Shown piece by piece: positions 21,360-32,400 of a DNA stretch of 64,000 nt. Within the stretch, counting starts at the first letter, position 1; every line of letters starts with the position of its first letter. The notes under the pieces were generated by a model. That model saw only the letters and a list, made by a program, of their open reading frames with translations. It was not told the DNA's origin and ran no database searches. This DNA comes from Phlebotomus papatasi. Its lineage: Eukaryota > Arthropoda > Insecta > Diptera > Psychodidae. The DNA is taken from NCBI RefSeq assembly GCF_024763615.1, contig NC_077223.1, positions 5,952,001-6,016,000 on the forward strand. The letters are read 5' to 3'. A program made the position numbers and the translations under genes.

Positions 21360-22425
21360 GGGGAAGTGCTTATAATTTTGGACAATCTGCATATAAGCAT
21401 CGATATCCCAAGTTTGAAGTGCGATATTTTCAATACTAATTGACTTTTTTGTTACTCTCTTTTCAGAAGGATTGTTTAGAAACTTGGCAAGCTATTTATC
21501 ATCTCATTTTTACTAAAATTAGTTTTAATACGTTTAAAAATGAATTGATACGTAGAGGTGAATTTGACTCTTATTTTGGACAACTTGGTTATTAATTTTT
21601 ACAACTTGTCTGTAAATTTGGACAGATAATCCGCCTCAACAGGATGCCCATTGTTCTTCATTTTATGAACCAATCTTACCAAGTCCTCTTCCTGTTCATG
21701 TAAGGGAAACGTAGAATGTCACAGAAGCCCAGAAACTTTCCATATCATTAATTAAAGTGAGTTGACTTCGATACTCCAAGTACGTGCGGATTCGCTCATT
21801 CCCTGACCTTTCCGGGAGCCTTTCAGGACATTTCTCGCTACATCTCTTTCGTAGAGATGATGCTCCTTTGTTTCTCCAGGCATTTGTCCAACCTAGTCAT
21901 CACAAAAGCTAAAACTTCACGAAATTTCGTGAGAAAAACACCTGTCCAAAATAAAAATCATCACCTCACTGGTGAATGTCTTAAAAAATTTCCCATTTTT
22001 CACACGAAAAATCTAATTCACAAGGCAAATCTCACTTCAGGTCAAATGTACAAATCATCAGTAACGTGAATCAACACAATATTCAATGAATATTCAATAA
22101 TAGCACTCAAAAACAGCGAACAAACTTTGTTAGTACTTCACTAAAACTAAATAAGACTGAAGTAAGCCACGAAGTTCTGTCATATTTCTCGTAAGCAATT
22201 GCTCACACTGAATTTTCAACAAAGCAATTTCAACTCAAATCATATTCAAAATTTAACGTATTTAGTGTCAAAATCTTCCAAAAAGAACAAATATTTAGAT
22301 AGAATTCATTATTCATCAAATATTGGAATAAAAATCCATCATTTTAATCAATTTATTTTTAGTGTCCAATGTTATCTTCAAAGTGTCCAAAATAAGAAAC
22401 TGGACAAAATTATGAGCACTTACCC
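21360..22425 (+). mobile_element. TA-flanked DNA transposon, 1066 bp (copy 1)
   Basis: Ends GGGGAAGTGCTTATAATTTT and, inverted, GGGTAAGTGCTCATAATTTT, both followed by GG/GT-ACA words; TA at 21358-21359 and 22426-22427. The uninterrupted host sequence (CATAACATA|CCAAAAATGA) is present nearby at about 22890, confirming the insertion. A 70-codon open frame (21857-22069) recurs in copy 2 but shows no known domain. Non-autonomous Tc1/mariner-type is likely. Confidence 0.82.
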
Positions 22426-22427
22426 TA

Positions 22428-23110
22428 CCCAAAAATGAAAGAAATCGTCAGGGCCAATTTTTTGTAAAATTGGAAAAACCTCATTTTTGACCTATTTTTG
22501 GGGGATAGGGAACGTACGAAAGGGAAGGGTGGGGTAGTGAATAGGTTGCGTACGAGATAATGTCATTTGAGGAGAGGTCACCGAAGGCCGGAAGTTGATA
22601 TCTTTTACCGTTTAAATTTTATATGGGTCAAAAGACTGAAAAAGTGCGAAAAACAGTATTTTTAAAATAGGGCTATTACCGTTACTTTCCCGATCCATCA
22701 CCGATTGTGACCGATGCAGTCGGGTTCAGAATTAAAAGATCTTTCAAAAATGTCCAAATTTGTCCAAATCCGTTGAAAATTAGGCCCTCCAGGGTGGTTG
22801 ACCTTTGGCCTTGAGTAATTAAAGATGGCGATTTTTCCGGTGATAGGTGTCTAAGGACGGAATGTTCAGCTGGACTACCTCCATAACATATCCAAAAATG
22901 AAGAAAATCGTCAGGGCCAATTTTTTGCAAGGTCATAAAACATGTTTTTTGGAGGGGTTAGAAGGGGTGGGGGGTAATTTGGGTAAGTTAGATAGAATGT
23001 ATTGATTTCTGGGGGGGGGGGGGGGGTCACCGAAGACCGGAAGTCAATATCTCTTACCATTTAGCAGCTAGGGTGTTGCAAAGTTGAAAAAAAAGTCGAT
23101 TGTGAAAACT
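22428..23110. repeat. dispersed repeat, GGGGGATAGGGAACGTACG family
   Basis: About 1.5 units of a roughly 450-base sequence with landmarks CCGATGCAGTCGGGTTC, ATGGCGATTTTTCCGGT, CATTTTTGACCTATTTTTGG and TCACCGAAGACCGGAAGT. Further copies are at 27230-28175, with a related piece at 30730-31180. A run of 16 G lies at 23011-23026. Confidence 0.65.
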
Positions 23111-23119
23111 GCTCTCTCT

Positions 23120-23300
23120 TGGAGTTCTAGCAGTTAAAACACTTAAGATACTTTCTGTGATCAGAGGATTCCTGGAGCTTCCTCCAGAAATCCCAGATCT
23201 TCTGGGATATTCTTGTATATTATGTCAAAAACACTTCAGATACTTTCTGTGGTCACATGATTCCTGGAGCTTCCTCCAGAAATCCCAGATCTTCCAAGGC
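23120..23300. repeat. 92-bp direct duplication
   Basis: GATTCCTGGAGCTTCCTCCA at 23167 and again at 23259, with flanking ACACTT…AGATACTTTCTGTG. The same ATTCCT…CCCAGATCT words occur at 21286-21320. Confidence 0.6.
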
Positions 23301-24052
23301 CTCAAACTTTACGTCCATGTAGAGCCTTCTTTAGGCTTAAGATGTGCAAAATTTCACTTGGAAATGAGGAAAATTGGACGAGAAATGCATAAAGGTGTCT
23401 GAAAATCTTTAAAGTCGATTATCTCGGAAACTATGATAAATAGGGGCCTCAAACTTTACATCTATTTGGAGCCTTCTTCAGGCTTGAGATGTGCAAAATT
23501 TCACTTGGAAATGAGGAAAATTGGACGAGAAATGCATAAAGGTGTCTGAAAATCTTTAAAGTCGATTATCTCGGAAACTATGATAAATAGGGGCCTCAAA
23601 CTTTACATCTATTTGGAGCCTTCTTCAGGCTTGAGATGTGCAAAATTTCACTTGGAAATGAGGAAAATTGGACGAGAAATGCATAAAAGTGTCTGAAAAT
23701 CTTTAAAGTCGATTATCTCGGAAACTATGATAAATAGGGGCCTCAAACTTTACATCTATTTGGAGCCTTCTTCAGGCTTGAGATGTGCAAAATTTCCCTT
23801 GGAAATGAGGGAAATTGTATGAGAAATGCATAAAAGTGTCTGAAAATCTTTAAAGTCGATTATCTCGGAAACTATGAGAGATAGGGGCCTTAAACTTTAC
23901 ATCTATTTGGAGCCTTCTTCAGGCTTGAGATGTGCAAAATTTCACTTGGAAATGAGGAAAATTGGACGAGAAATGCATAAAAGTGTCTGAAAATCTTTAA
24001 AGTCGATTATCTCGGAAACTATGAGAGATAGGGGCCTCAAACTTTACATCTT
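23298..24052. repeat. 147-bp tandem repeat array, about five units
   Basis: The landmark GGCCTCAAACTTTACATCTA recurs with the first C at 23300, 23447, 23594, 23741, 23888 and 24035, exactly 147 bases apart each time. Units differ by only a few bases. A diverged single unit lies at about 52320-52430. A satellite-like array; the unit length equals nucleosomal DNA length, which may be chance. Confidence 0.92.
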
Positions 24053-24222
24053 TACATCTACAAATCTTCAAAGATGTAATACAATTTCTACGTTGTATTC
24101 CAAGTTGAAAATTGTAATACAATTTCTACGATGTATTCCATGTTCAAAATTGTAATAAAATTTCTATGTTGTATTCCAAGTTCAAAATGATATTACATAG
24201 CTATAAATGGGCCCTTAGTTTG

Positions 24223-24654
24223 ATCGATTGTCTTTTTGTTTTACATTTTCCTCATTAATAAATACAAAATTTTTTGAAAAAAAAAATAATGAGTAAAGTA
24301 CGTTTGGGGCCACTGTGGGGCTCCACCCCTATGGAGGGGTCTGGGAGATGGCTTAAAATGTCCAGGAAGAGTTCCTCTATTAATCCTGAAAGTTTGATCG
24401 AATGTCAATTTGATTTACATTTTTTGCATTAATAAAGACAAAAAATTATTAAGAAAAATTGAGTTTGTAATGTACGTTTGGGGCCATTGTGGGGCTCCAA
24501 CCCTATAGAGGGGTCTGGAAGATGGCTCAAAATGTTCAGGAAGAGTCCCTCTGTCGATTTAGTAAGGTTTAATAAAGCATTTTTAATTTTAATTTTTTTG
24601 CAAAATTTTATTCGGTCATATATAAGAAAATTGTATTTTTTTAAAGGAAAAAAA
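24223..24654. repeat. 174-bp imperfect tandem repeat and flank
   Basis: GTACGTTTGGGGCCA occurs at 24298 and 24472, each followed by GTGGGGCTCCA, GAGGGGTCTGG and AGGAAGAGT. Two units, partly truncated. No gene. Confidence 0.6.
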
Positions 24655-25456
24655 GGAACAGATAATCCTAACCGGCTTATGTAGGTGAGATTCTTAATGT
24701 GAGCTAACTCGTAATGTATGCAAAATCGATTTAGAGCTGGAGTTGGGGGATGCTATTCAGTTATCTTAAATTAAATTCGTGAAATTATACAAATTTTGTA
24801 TTTAAACCAAAATATCAAAGATTTGGATGGAGTGATAGAAAAGTGATATATGGGTGAAATGTAAACCAGAATGTTCTCTATAATTTTTCCTTAGAACGTG
24901 ATCTCATCGATTAATCAGAAGCCGAGATAATCGACGTTGTTTGTTTCTGAACTCGTTTTTTCGACCACATCGCCCCAAGTGTTCATTTGATGAACTTCAA
25001 CTATATCAAAGAATTGTTGTATTTTGTGAGACTTTCCATTTAAAACTCTATTTTAAGTGTCTTGGTGGAGTAGAAGCAGTCAAATTGGCATCTGAGTGGT
25101 TTCAAAGCGTTATTATGGGAAAAGTCAATTTTTTTAACACTTAAACGGCAAAATCGGGTATATAGCGTAGTCTGAGTGGAAAATAATGTATGGACGAAAT
25201 ATAGAGACAAATGTCCTCTACAATTATGTCGAAGTAAACATCAAAATCGGTTCAGCGACAGTCGAGATAATTCAGGTTATGTGATATTGAAATTGGTTTT
25301 TCGACTGTGGCGCCCCTTATGTTGATCCTACGAAGTTCGAATGTTCTAGAAAGTTGTAGAATTTTGTGAGATCTTTTGTTTGAGCCCTTACTTATCAAAA
25401 TCGGTCATATAGAACCGGAGATATGATTTTTTGAATTTCGTGAACTTTGTCCCATC
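24655..25456. repeat. dispersed ~800-bp repeat (copy 1)
   Basis: From ACAGATAATCCTAACCGGCT to CATATCTCC, repeated in the same orientation at 63023-63836 with scattered substitutions. It contains TAGGTGAGATTCTTAA, part of a palindromic word also found at 26010 and 50630-50800. Short open frames within (24941-25144 and the counterpart at 63312) have no known domain and are probably chance. Confidence 0.7.
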
Positions 25457-25555
25457 ATATCTCCAGTACAAATCTTTTGACAAATCTTTTTTTTTTCTAA
25501 GTAAAGTTCAGATTAAAGCTGATTTTATGATGAAGGAATTAGCTGCATATGGGAT

Positions 25556-26075
25556 ATGGAAACTTCGTATTTTACATTTCGTATTTAACATGTTCATATT
25601 GCACATTTCGTATTCTAGTACATTTCATATTTTACCATTTCGTATTTCGCATTTAGTCTTTCATACATTTTATACAAAAATTGAACAGGCGATACAGATA
25701 AACTTCCCAAAGCACAGAAAATTTCCCTTTGTCTCAACGAGATACTGACATCTTCTAAAAGCGCCGAAAATTAATTTAGCCTGAACAGGCGCTACTGCAG
25801 TGTTTATTAGTGCTTGAACCCCATAAAACAGCAGTTCTATTATTTTACAGGTTGATGGTTGTTGTAAAATGTATGGCAAACTAAATGTTCAATTTTGTAC
25901 AAAATGTATAAAAGACGAAATGTGAAAAACGAAATGGTAAAATACGAAATGTACTAGAGTAGGAAGTTTCCGCAATACGAAATGACATGAAATTTTGGTA
26001 GGATTATTGTAGGTAAGATTATTAAGAATCTCACCTAATGTGCAATACGAACATGTAAAATACGAAGTTTCCGCA
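25556..26075. repeat. foldback element
   Basis: GGAAACTTCGTATTTTACAT at the left returns inverted as ATGTAAAATACGAAGTTTCC at the right; the inner arm words TTTCGTATT, TACCATTTCG and ATACATTTTATAC also pair. The loop includes AACTTCCCAAAGCACAGAAA, shared with 51800-52140. A smaller palindromic piece (TAGGTAAGATTATTAAGAAT) sits near 26010. Confidence 0.65.
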
Positions 26076-26411
26076 AACCGCTGCACAAAAGCTTTAACTT
26101 CTATATGATAAGACTCTATATTTCTTGGAGTTATTACACGATGAAAGAGAGCGGTGGCGGAAGACCACAAATCGACAAATTTGCGATATCGTGTCTTACA
26201 CACAATTTCCGCTAATTATTTCAAATTGGAAACTCACGTCATTCAGTTTGATGAGATTTCCTATGGAGATTCGATATGGGGTGTCTGTTTTATAAAGTCG
26301 CCACGACCATCGGCGGAATTCTCAGTACCACTCTCAAATTTTACCGTGAGGATTATGTGAATAGTGTGAATACGAAGTATAAAAGGATTAATAAGGATAC
26401 AAGCAAAAAGG
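26076..26411 (+). promoter_or_regulatory. 5' flank of the peritrophin gene
   Basis: 335 bases between the foldback element and the predicted start ATG. No clear TATA box or initiator could be fixed; the promoter presumably lies here or just upstream. No other gene seen. Confidence 0.3.
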
Positions 26412-29400
26412 ATGAAAAGTTAGTGATGGTTGGAAAATTGTCCATACGCCTGGGAATAAATGAATTTCTCTTCTCATACTCCAGGACTCGCGTGTTGGCT
26501 TTTGGTGTGCCTGGGCAGTGTAGCAACTGTGTTAGGGAGTGATGATATTGTGTGTCCTGAAGGCAGATGGATGGTGACACTTCCACATGAGGATTGCCAC
26601 CAGTAAAGAAAAAAAAAATGGAATTAACTGAAAACAGGGACGCGCTGATCGATAAATTTCCTATGAATCGCCTTTTAGGTTCCATTTGTGTATCTTTGGG
26701 CGGGCAGTTGAATTGAAGTGTCCCTTTGGCCTCTACTGGGATCCCATTGAGGGTGGATGTGGACGCAGTGTAGATGTATCGTGTGTTAAAGACATCGCTG
26801 CACGACAAGAACCTCCACAGCCTCCCATTGAAACCACGTCTTTCCCACCGCAACCAACAATTGAAACAACAACTCCCGAAGAGGAAACTGAAACCACCGA
26901 TGAAACTGAAACTCCAGGAGAAACTGATGAAACTCCCGAGGAAACTACCGTCAGTGAGGAATCACCCACTCCACCCTTCTCCACTACAGGTTCACTTTTT
27001 TACAATGCTTTTCATGTTTTTAGTGCTTTTTTGATTAATTTTCCAGGAATTGCAATAAAAAAAAAGAGATGGCAAAGCGTCCCAGCTTTGCTGAATGCTC
27101 GAACTCACGAGATAGAGCTCTCCATGAATTAGCTTTTTGCATAATCTTTTGGAATCACTGATCTACTAGAAATCAAATTGATTAATATATCACGAAAGCA
27201 TTTGAAAATCAAAAAATCGGCACTTAACCGATTCATTACCGATGAAGACCGATGCAGTCGGGTTCTAATTTGCAATACTTTTCTAAAAAATTAAAATTTT
27301 AAGCAAAAAGAAAAATAAGCCTTCCAAAGTAGTTGACGTTTGACCTTCAATAATTCAAAATGGCGAATTTTCCGGTCATAGGTATGTTTGTGCGAAATGT
27401 TTTCCAGGACTAGTTCTAAAACATATCCCAAAATCATTGAAAAAGCTTGGGTCAATTTTTTGTAAAATTGGAAAAACCTCATTTTTGACCTATTTTTGGG
27501 GGATAGGGAACGTACGAAAGGGAAGGGGGGGGGGGGGGGGGGGGGGGGTAATGAATAGGTTGCGTACGAGATAATGTCATTTGAGGAGGGGTCATCGAAG
27601 ACCGGAAGTTGATATCTCTTACCGTTTGAATTTTATATGGATCAAAAAACTAAAAAAGTGTGAAAAACAGTTTTTTTTTAAACAGAGCTATTACCGTAAC
27701 TTTCCCGATCCATCAAAGATTATGACCGATGCTGGCGTTTTCGAAATTGCTGTACCTTTCCAAAAAATCCAAATTTATCCAAATCGGTTGAAAAATGAGT
27801 CTTCCAAAGTGGTTGAATTTTGACCTTCAATAATTCAAAATGGCGAATTTTCCGGTCATAGATATGTTTGGGCGAAATGTTCGCCTGGACCAGCTCTAAA
27901 ACCTGTCCAAAAATCATTGAAAAAGCTTGGGCCATTTTTTTGCAAAATTGGAAAAAGCTAATTTTTGACCTATTTTTGAGGGATACTGACCGCACGAAAG
28001 GGTAGGGGGGGAAAGGTAAAGAGGTTGGGTATGAGATAATGTCATTTGAGGAGGGGTCATCCAAGACCGGAAGTCTATATCTCTTACCGTTTCAGCTCCA
28101 GAACAGTGAAAAGTTGAAAAAAAAGTCGATTATATAACTGCTCTATCTTTGACTTCGAGCAGTAAAAGGGGTGGCAAAGCGTAATAGGCTTTGCGAAATG
28201 CTCGAACTCGCTAAACCTAAAGAACTTTCGTAACATACTGTTTAAATGTTCACAATTGATTGAACCGATTAATCCGATTGAATCACTCGAAAGCTCATCT
28301 GAAATAGCTTAGAATTTTCGGACAAAAATTACTTATCGATCCATATAGTAAGGTGGGGTAACTGAATCGTTTTTCGAAGAGTGCTACTTAAACGCTTATT
28401 TTTGGACTGATGAAATTCTTTTTTACTTTTTCTAAATCCATAGAATTATTCACTGTTTCATTAAGAAAACATAATATAAAAAAAATATTAAAAATAGTAA
28501 AGAAAATTTATAAAATAATGATAATACTGAAATAAGTCAGCATGCACTAACAGTGGTGTCTTTTCGCTAATTCATTTTTAATTAAACTTTTGGATTTAAA
28601 ATAGGGTCAAAGGAACACCTATTGGCACTTTAACCCTCTAACGGTGTTTTCTTTAATATCCAAAAAAAGTAGTTAAATAATTTTGTCTAGGGTAATTAAT
28701 GACCCACTGAACTCAAAAATACCATCAATTCTTCATTATCTCTTTCCGTTTGGGCGCCAGGTGAGAAAAGGTAAAGATCGCCTACAGGCGGTCATATCGG
28801 TTTAAGGCATAAAAAGACTGAAATATTTTAATTGAAAAATAGTGATCAAATAGTAAAATAAATGAATTTTAAACGTTTTTTATGGATGAATGTTGTATGA
28901 TTATCTAAGAAATGATAATTTTTAGGAAAAAACGTTTATTAGACGTTAATTAAGCTCAAGATGTTTCAATAAGATTGATTTTTACCGAATAGGTCACAGA
29001 TCAGCTATGAAAACGTCACCTTCTTGAATAATTTGAAGGTCCTTTGAAATATATTGCTCATCTTCTGGTTTTATTTCACGATCTGGGGCATTAAACGACG
29101 AATTAGGGAACTCATCATCACTGTTAAAGTCTGCTTCTTTATCAATTTCGATTAATTCGCAGAAATCGACCATTTTACTCATTCTGGACAGTCTTCGTGT
29201 AATCTGAATTGTTTTCCATGATTAATATATTGCAAAATAATAATATATTTTACTAGAACAACCAAAACAATTAAGTAAAAAAATCGGTAATTTTTGAAAA
29301 TTTTACCCTTGAACGGATAAGACCGCCCACAGGCGGTCTTCCTTTTTTTCTTCTAAAACTCTTACTTCTAGTTTTTTCACACTTATCAATTGAAATATAC

Positions 29401-32400
29401 AAACTAGAAGAACATATCTTTCAGGAAATAAGATTCTTACTACAGTTAGATTACTTTAAAATTTAAAACAATCTTTTTTACACTTGAAAACGCAAAATGT
29501 CGCGAGCGACATTTTGTTGTTTTTTCTCTGCCCTATCACACATAACTGAAGATTGTAAGCAAACGAAAGGTCAAAATGAGTTCAACTTCAGAAAATAAGT
29601 TAGTAAGACTATAACTGAGGACACTGTAGATATTTCAACTTCAAATAAGTAATATTATCGCAGTAAATGCGATTTATAGAATGACCGTCTGGAGGCGGTC
29701 TTACCCGTTAGAGGGTTAAGAACTTGTGTCATGACCTAGTAGCAGCCTATTTTGTACCATTTGGTATATGAAATTTGAACATCTCTCCTTATAGAAAGAA
29801 GTAGATTAATGAAAAAACTTCATATTATTTGAATTTTATTAGATACATTAAATAAATTTCAATATTTTTACAAAATTGTCATTAGGTGTTCCCTGACGAA
29901 CAGGTATTCCCTCGACCTTACTTTTTTCACAAGGAAAAAACAATAAATGTTTTCATCAACCAGCTCTCATTAGCGAAAATATCACAGCTAGAAAATTTTT
30001 AGTGAAGAACTCAGCTGGCACAAGTTTGAAATGAGTCGATTACACTCACTTATTTAACCCTCTAACGTCCAATTCTTAAATATGCAAGAAAAAGTAGTGA
30101 GATATTTTTTTCTAGATTAATTATGGTCCAATAAACTCAAAAAGACCATCCGATCTTTATTATCTGTTCTAGTTTGGGCGTCAGGTGCGAAAATATAAAA
30201 AAATCAGAAAACCTATTCGCTTCTCAAATTTACATTTTATTTTTTTTAATTTGTTTAATTAAAATTTACAAAGTAGAATGACATATCTTTCAGTAAAAAA
30301 TAAATTTATTTTAGTCAGATAACTGTAAATTGGTATTTTTCTTGAAATTGGAAATGAGTTTTTTTTGCACAAAAATTTTTTGTTGGTTTTTCTCTGACCT
30401 GTCACATAATACTGAGGATAGCAACTAAACGAAGTGTCAAAATGAGTTCAAACTTTGAAAAGATGTTAATAAGACTATTACCGAGGACACTACATCAATT
30501 TTAAATTAATAAAACCATTATTGTCGCTGTAAATACGATTTTTGTGATGCTACCCTGCAGTGACTCTTAACCGTTCGAGGGTTAATGGCTAAAAATATTA
30601 TTTTTGCTTTTTCTCAAACTTGAATAGTTATATTATGTCACTATAATGACTATATTACGGAAATAAATATAAAAATATTATTTTAAGTGGATTAGTCATA
30701 AATGATCTATATAGCGAAGCGCCCGGATTAGCACACTTGACTATAATCGGTTTATTACCGATTTATAAACATGGTCCCATTCGGTTATGAAATGCGCTGT
30801 CTAGAATTTTTATAAAGGTAAAAGTTTGATCTTGAAAAACCGTTATTAGTAATGAAGCAAAATTGAAAAAAAAGCGCACGACGCGTTTTCGAGCAATCTC
30901 AAAAAACATGGTTTTGAGAAGGAAGGGGAGGGGTAGGGGGAAAAAGAGGGGTATACCGATGGTCACAGGGTCGACTTGTGCGGGGGATCCCCCGAAGGTT
31001 CTAAGTCTCTATCTTTAACTGTTTGGTCTCTAAAGCTTGCGAAAGCCGGATGGACAGACGAATTAGTAGACAGACAAACAGCATGACGTCAATAACTTGA
31101 TGCTTGAAATTTCCGAAATTCTACCAATATAACTCATTATCGAGGGATATATACTGCTCTACCTGTAGAGTTCGAGCAGTAAATAGGGTAGAGTAAGACC
31201 TTTTCGCCACCTTAAGGTTTTGTACCCTTGTAATTCTTACAATTTTTGTCGAAATAAAATGAAATTTCCTGTAGAGATGCTTTGAAGCATTGTATCTGTA
31301 TTAAACCAGGAGACTTCCCGGGAAGTTTTGGGCATCTAGTTGCAATAATACATTTTCTGCAGCAATGCATGTTTCAGTACTTTCCGCCACCTTGTAAATA
31401 CTTTTTCGCCACTGTGTAAGCACTTTTTCGCCACTTGTTTTCAATTGATTTTCAAGAAACATCTGCTTTCGAAAAACCCCAAAAGTACACGGCACAGTAC
31501 TTTTCTTATTTAATACCGATATTAGACAATTATTAGAGTATTTCGAATGATTTTTTGCACATTTTTTATTTGCGACAAAAATCAATTGAACTTACGCCTG
31601 TTTCAAATAAATTCCGAGAGGTGCGCCACTTGTAAAATGCATGGAAAAATGGGTGGCGAAAAGTACCACAACCGAAAAAGTAAGACCTATTTCACCACAT
31701 CCGTATTTCTTTATTTTTTGGAAAACATTATTAAATTATGATATTAGAGCGAAGCTTAGTTAATAACAAAGTGACTTTCAGTGAAAAAATATCAAATACT
31801 GTACTGCAAAAACATAAAATATTGCAAGACAATTTCTCTGAGTGTTGACAAGTTTATTAAGAACTCCATTTTTTTTTTGGTGACTGTTAACCTTGTCGAG
31901 AATTTCTTCAATTAACTTTCAAATAATCTAGTCGGTGGAGCACCAGTTATAGTTTTCTGAAACGTTGGACTAGTGGTCACGAAATAGTAGTCATTTCGTA
32001 GTTCCATGAGCTCAAAATTCCCTGAAAAACTGATTTTATTTGTAGGTGGCGAAAAAGTGCTTACTGATGAAAAAGTACTGACTCTACCCTAATAGGTTGT
32101 ATTTTCATTTGGTTAATATTAAAAATGAAAGTGCAATTACATTGACCGTAGTATCCTTATGCTTTATTATTATTTTGCTTGATTTTAACTTATCAGATCT
32201 TTGCAAAATTCTGGAACTCATGACCACTCATGAATTCTTACAAATTTAAGTGATTAAAACAGCGAAGGTATAATACAGTTTTAATATCAGACGGAAATTA
32301 AATTTTTCGTTCATAACCGGGATATTACCGATGTATAAAAAATTAAAACCGGTTTAAATTAGATCGGGATTCGAAGACCTTTCCATTGTATCTCAACTTG

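Larger units (their letters stand above)
21174..24222. repeat. 3-kb foldback block with terminal inverted arms
   Basis: The left end CTAAGTACCCATTTATAGCT reappears inverted at the right end (AGCTATAAATGGGCCCTTAG); the arms extend about 80-100 bases with ATGTAATACAATTTCTACG words. Between them are a TA-flanked element (21360-22425), dispersed repeat sequence, a 92-bp duplication and the 147-bp tandem array. No target duplication found. Confidence 0.6.

Noticed and set aside
21857..22069. 70-codon frame conserved between the two 1.07-kb TA elements
   Set aside because: Conservation is explained by the youth of the copies; no domain and no start context. Kept only as a note in the element entry.
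26353..26853. Minus-strand 166-codon frame over peritrophin exons 1-3
   Set aside because: Antisense to the CBM14 coding sequence; no domain and no conserved features.
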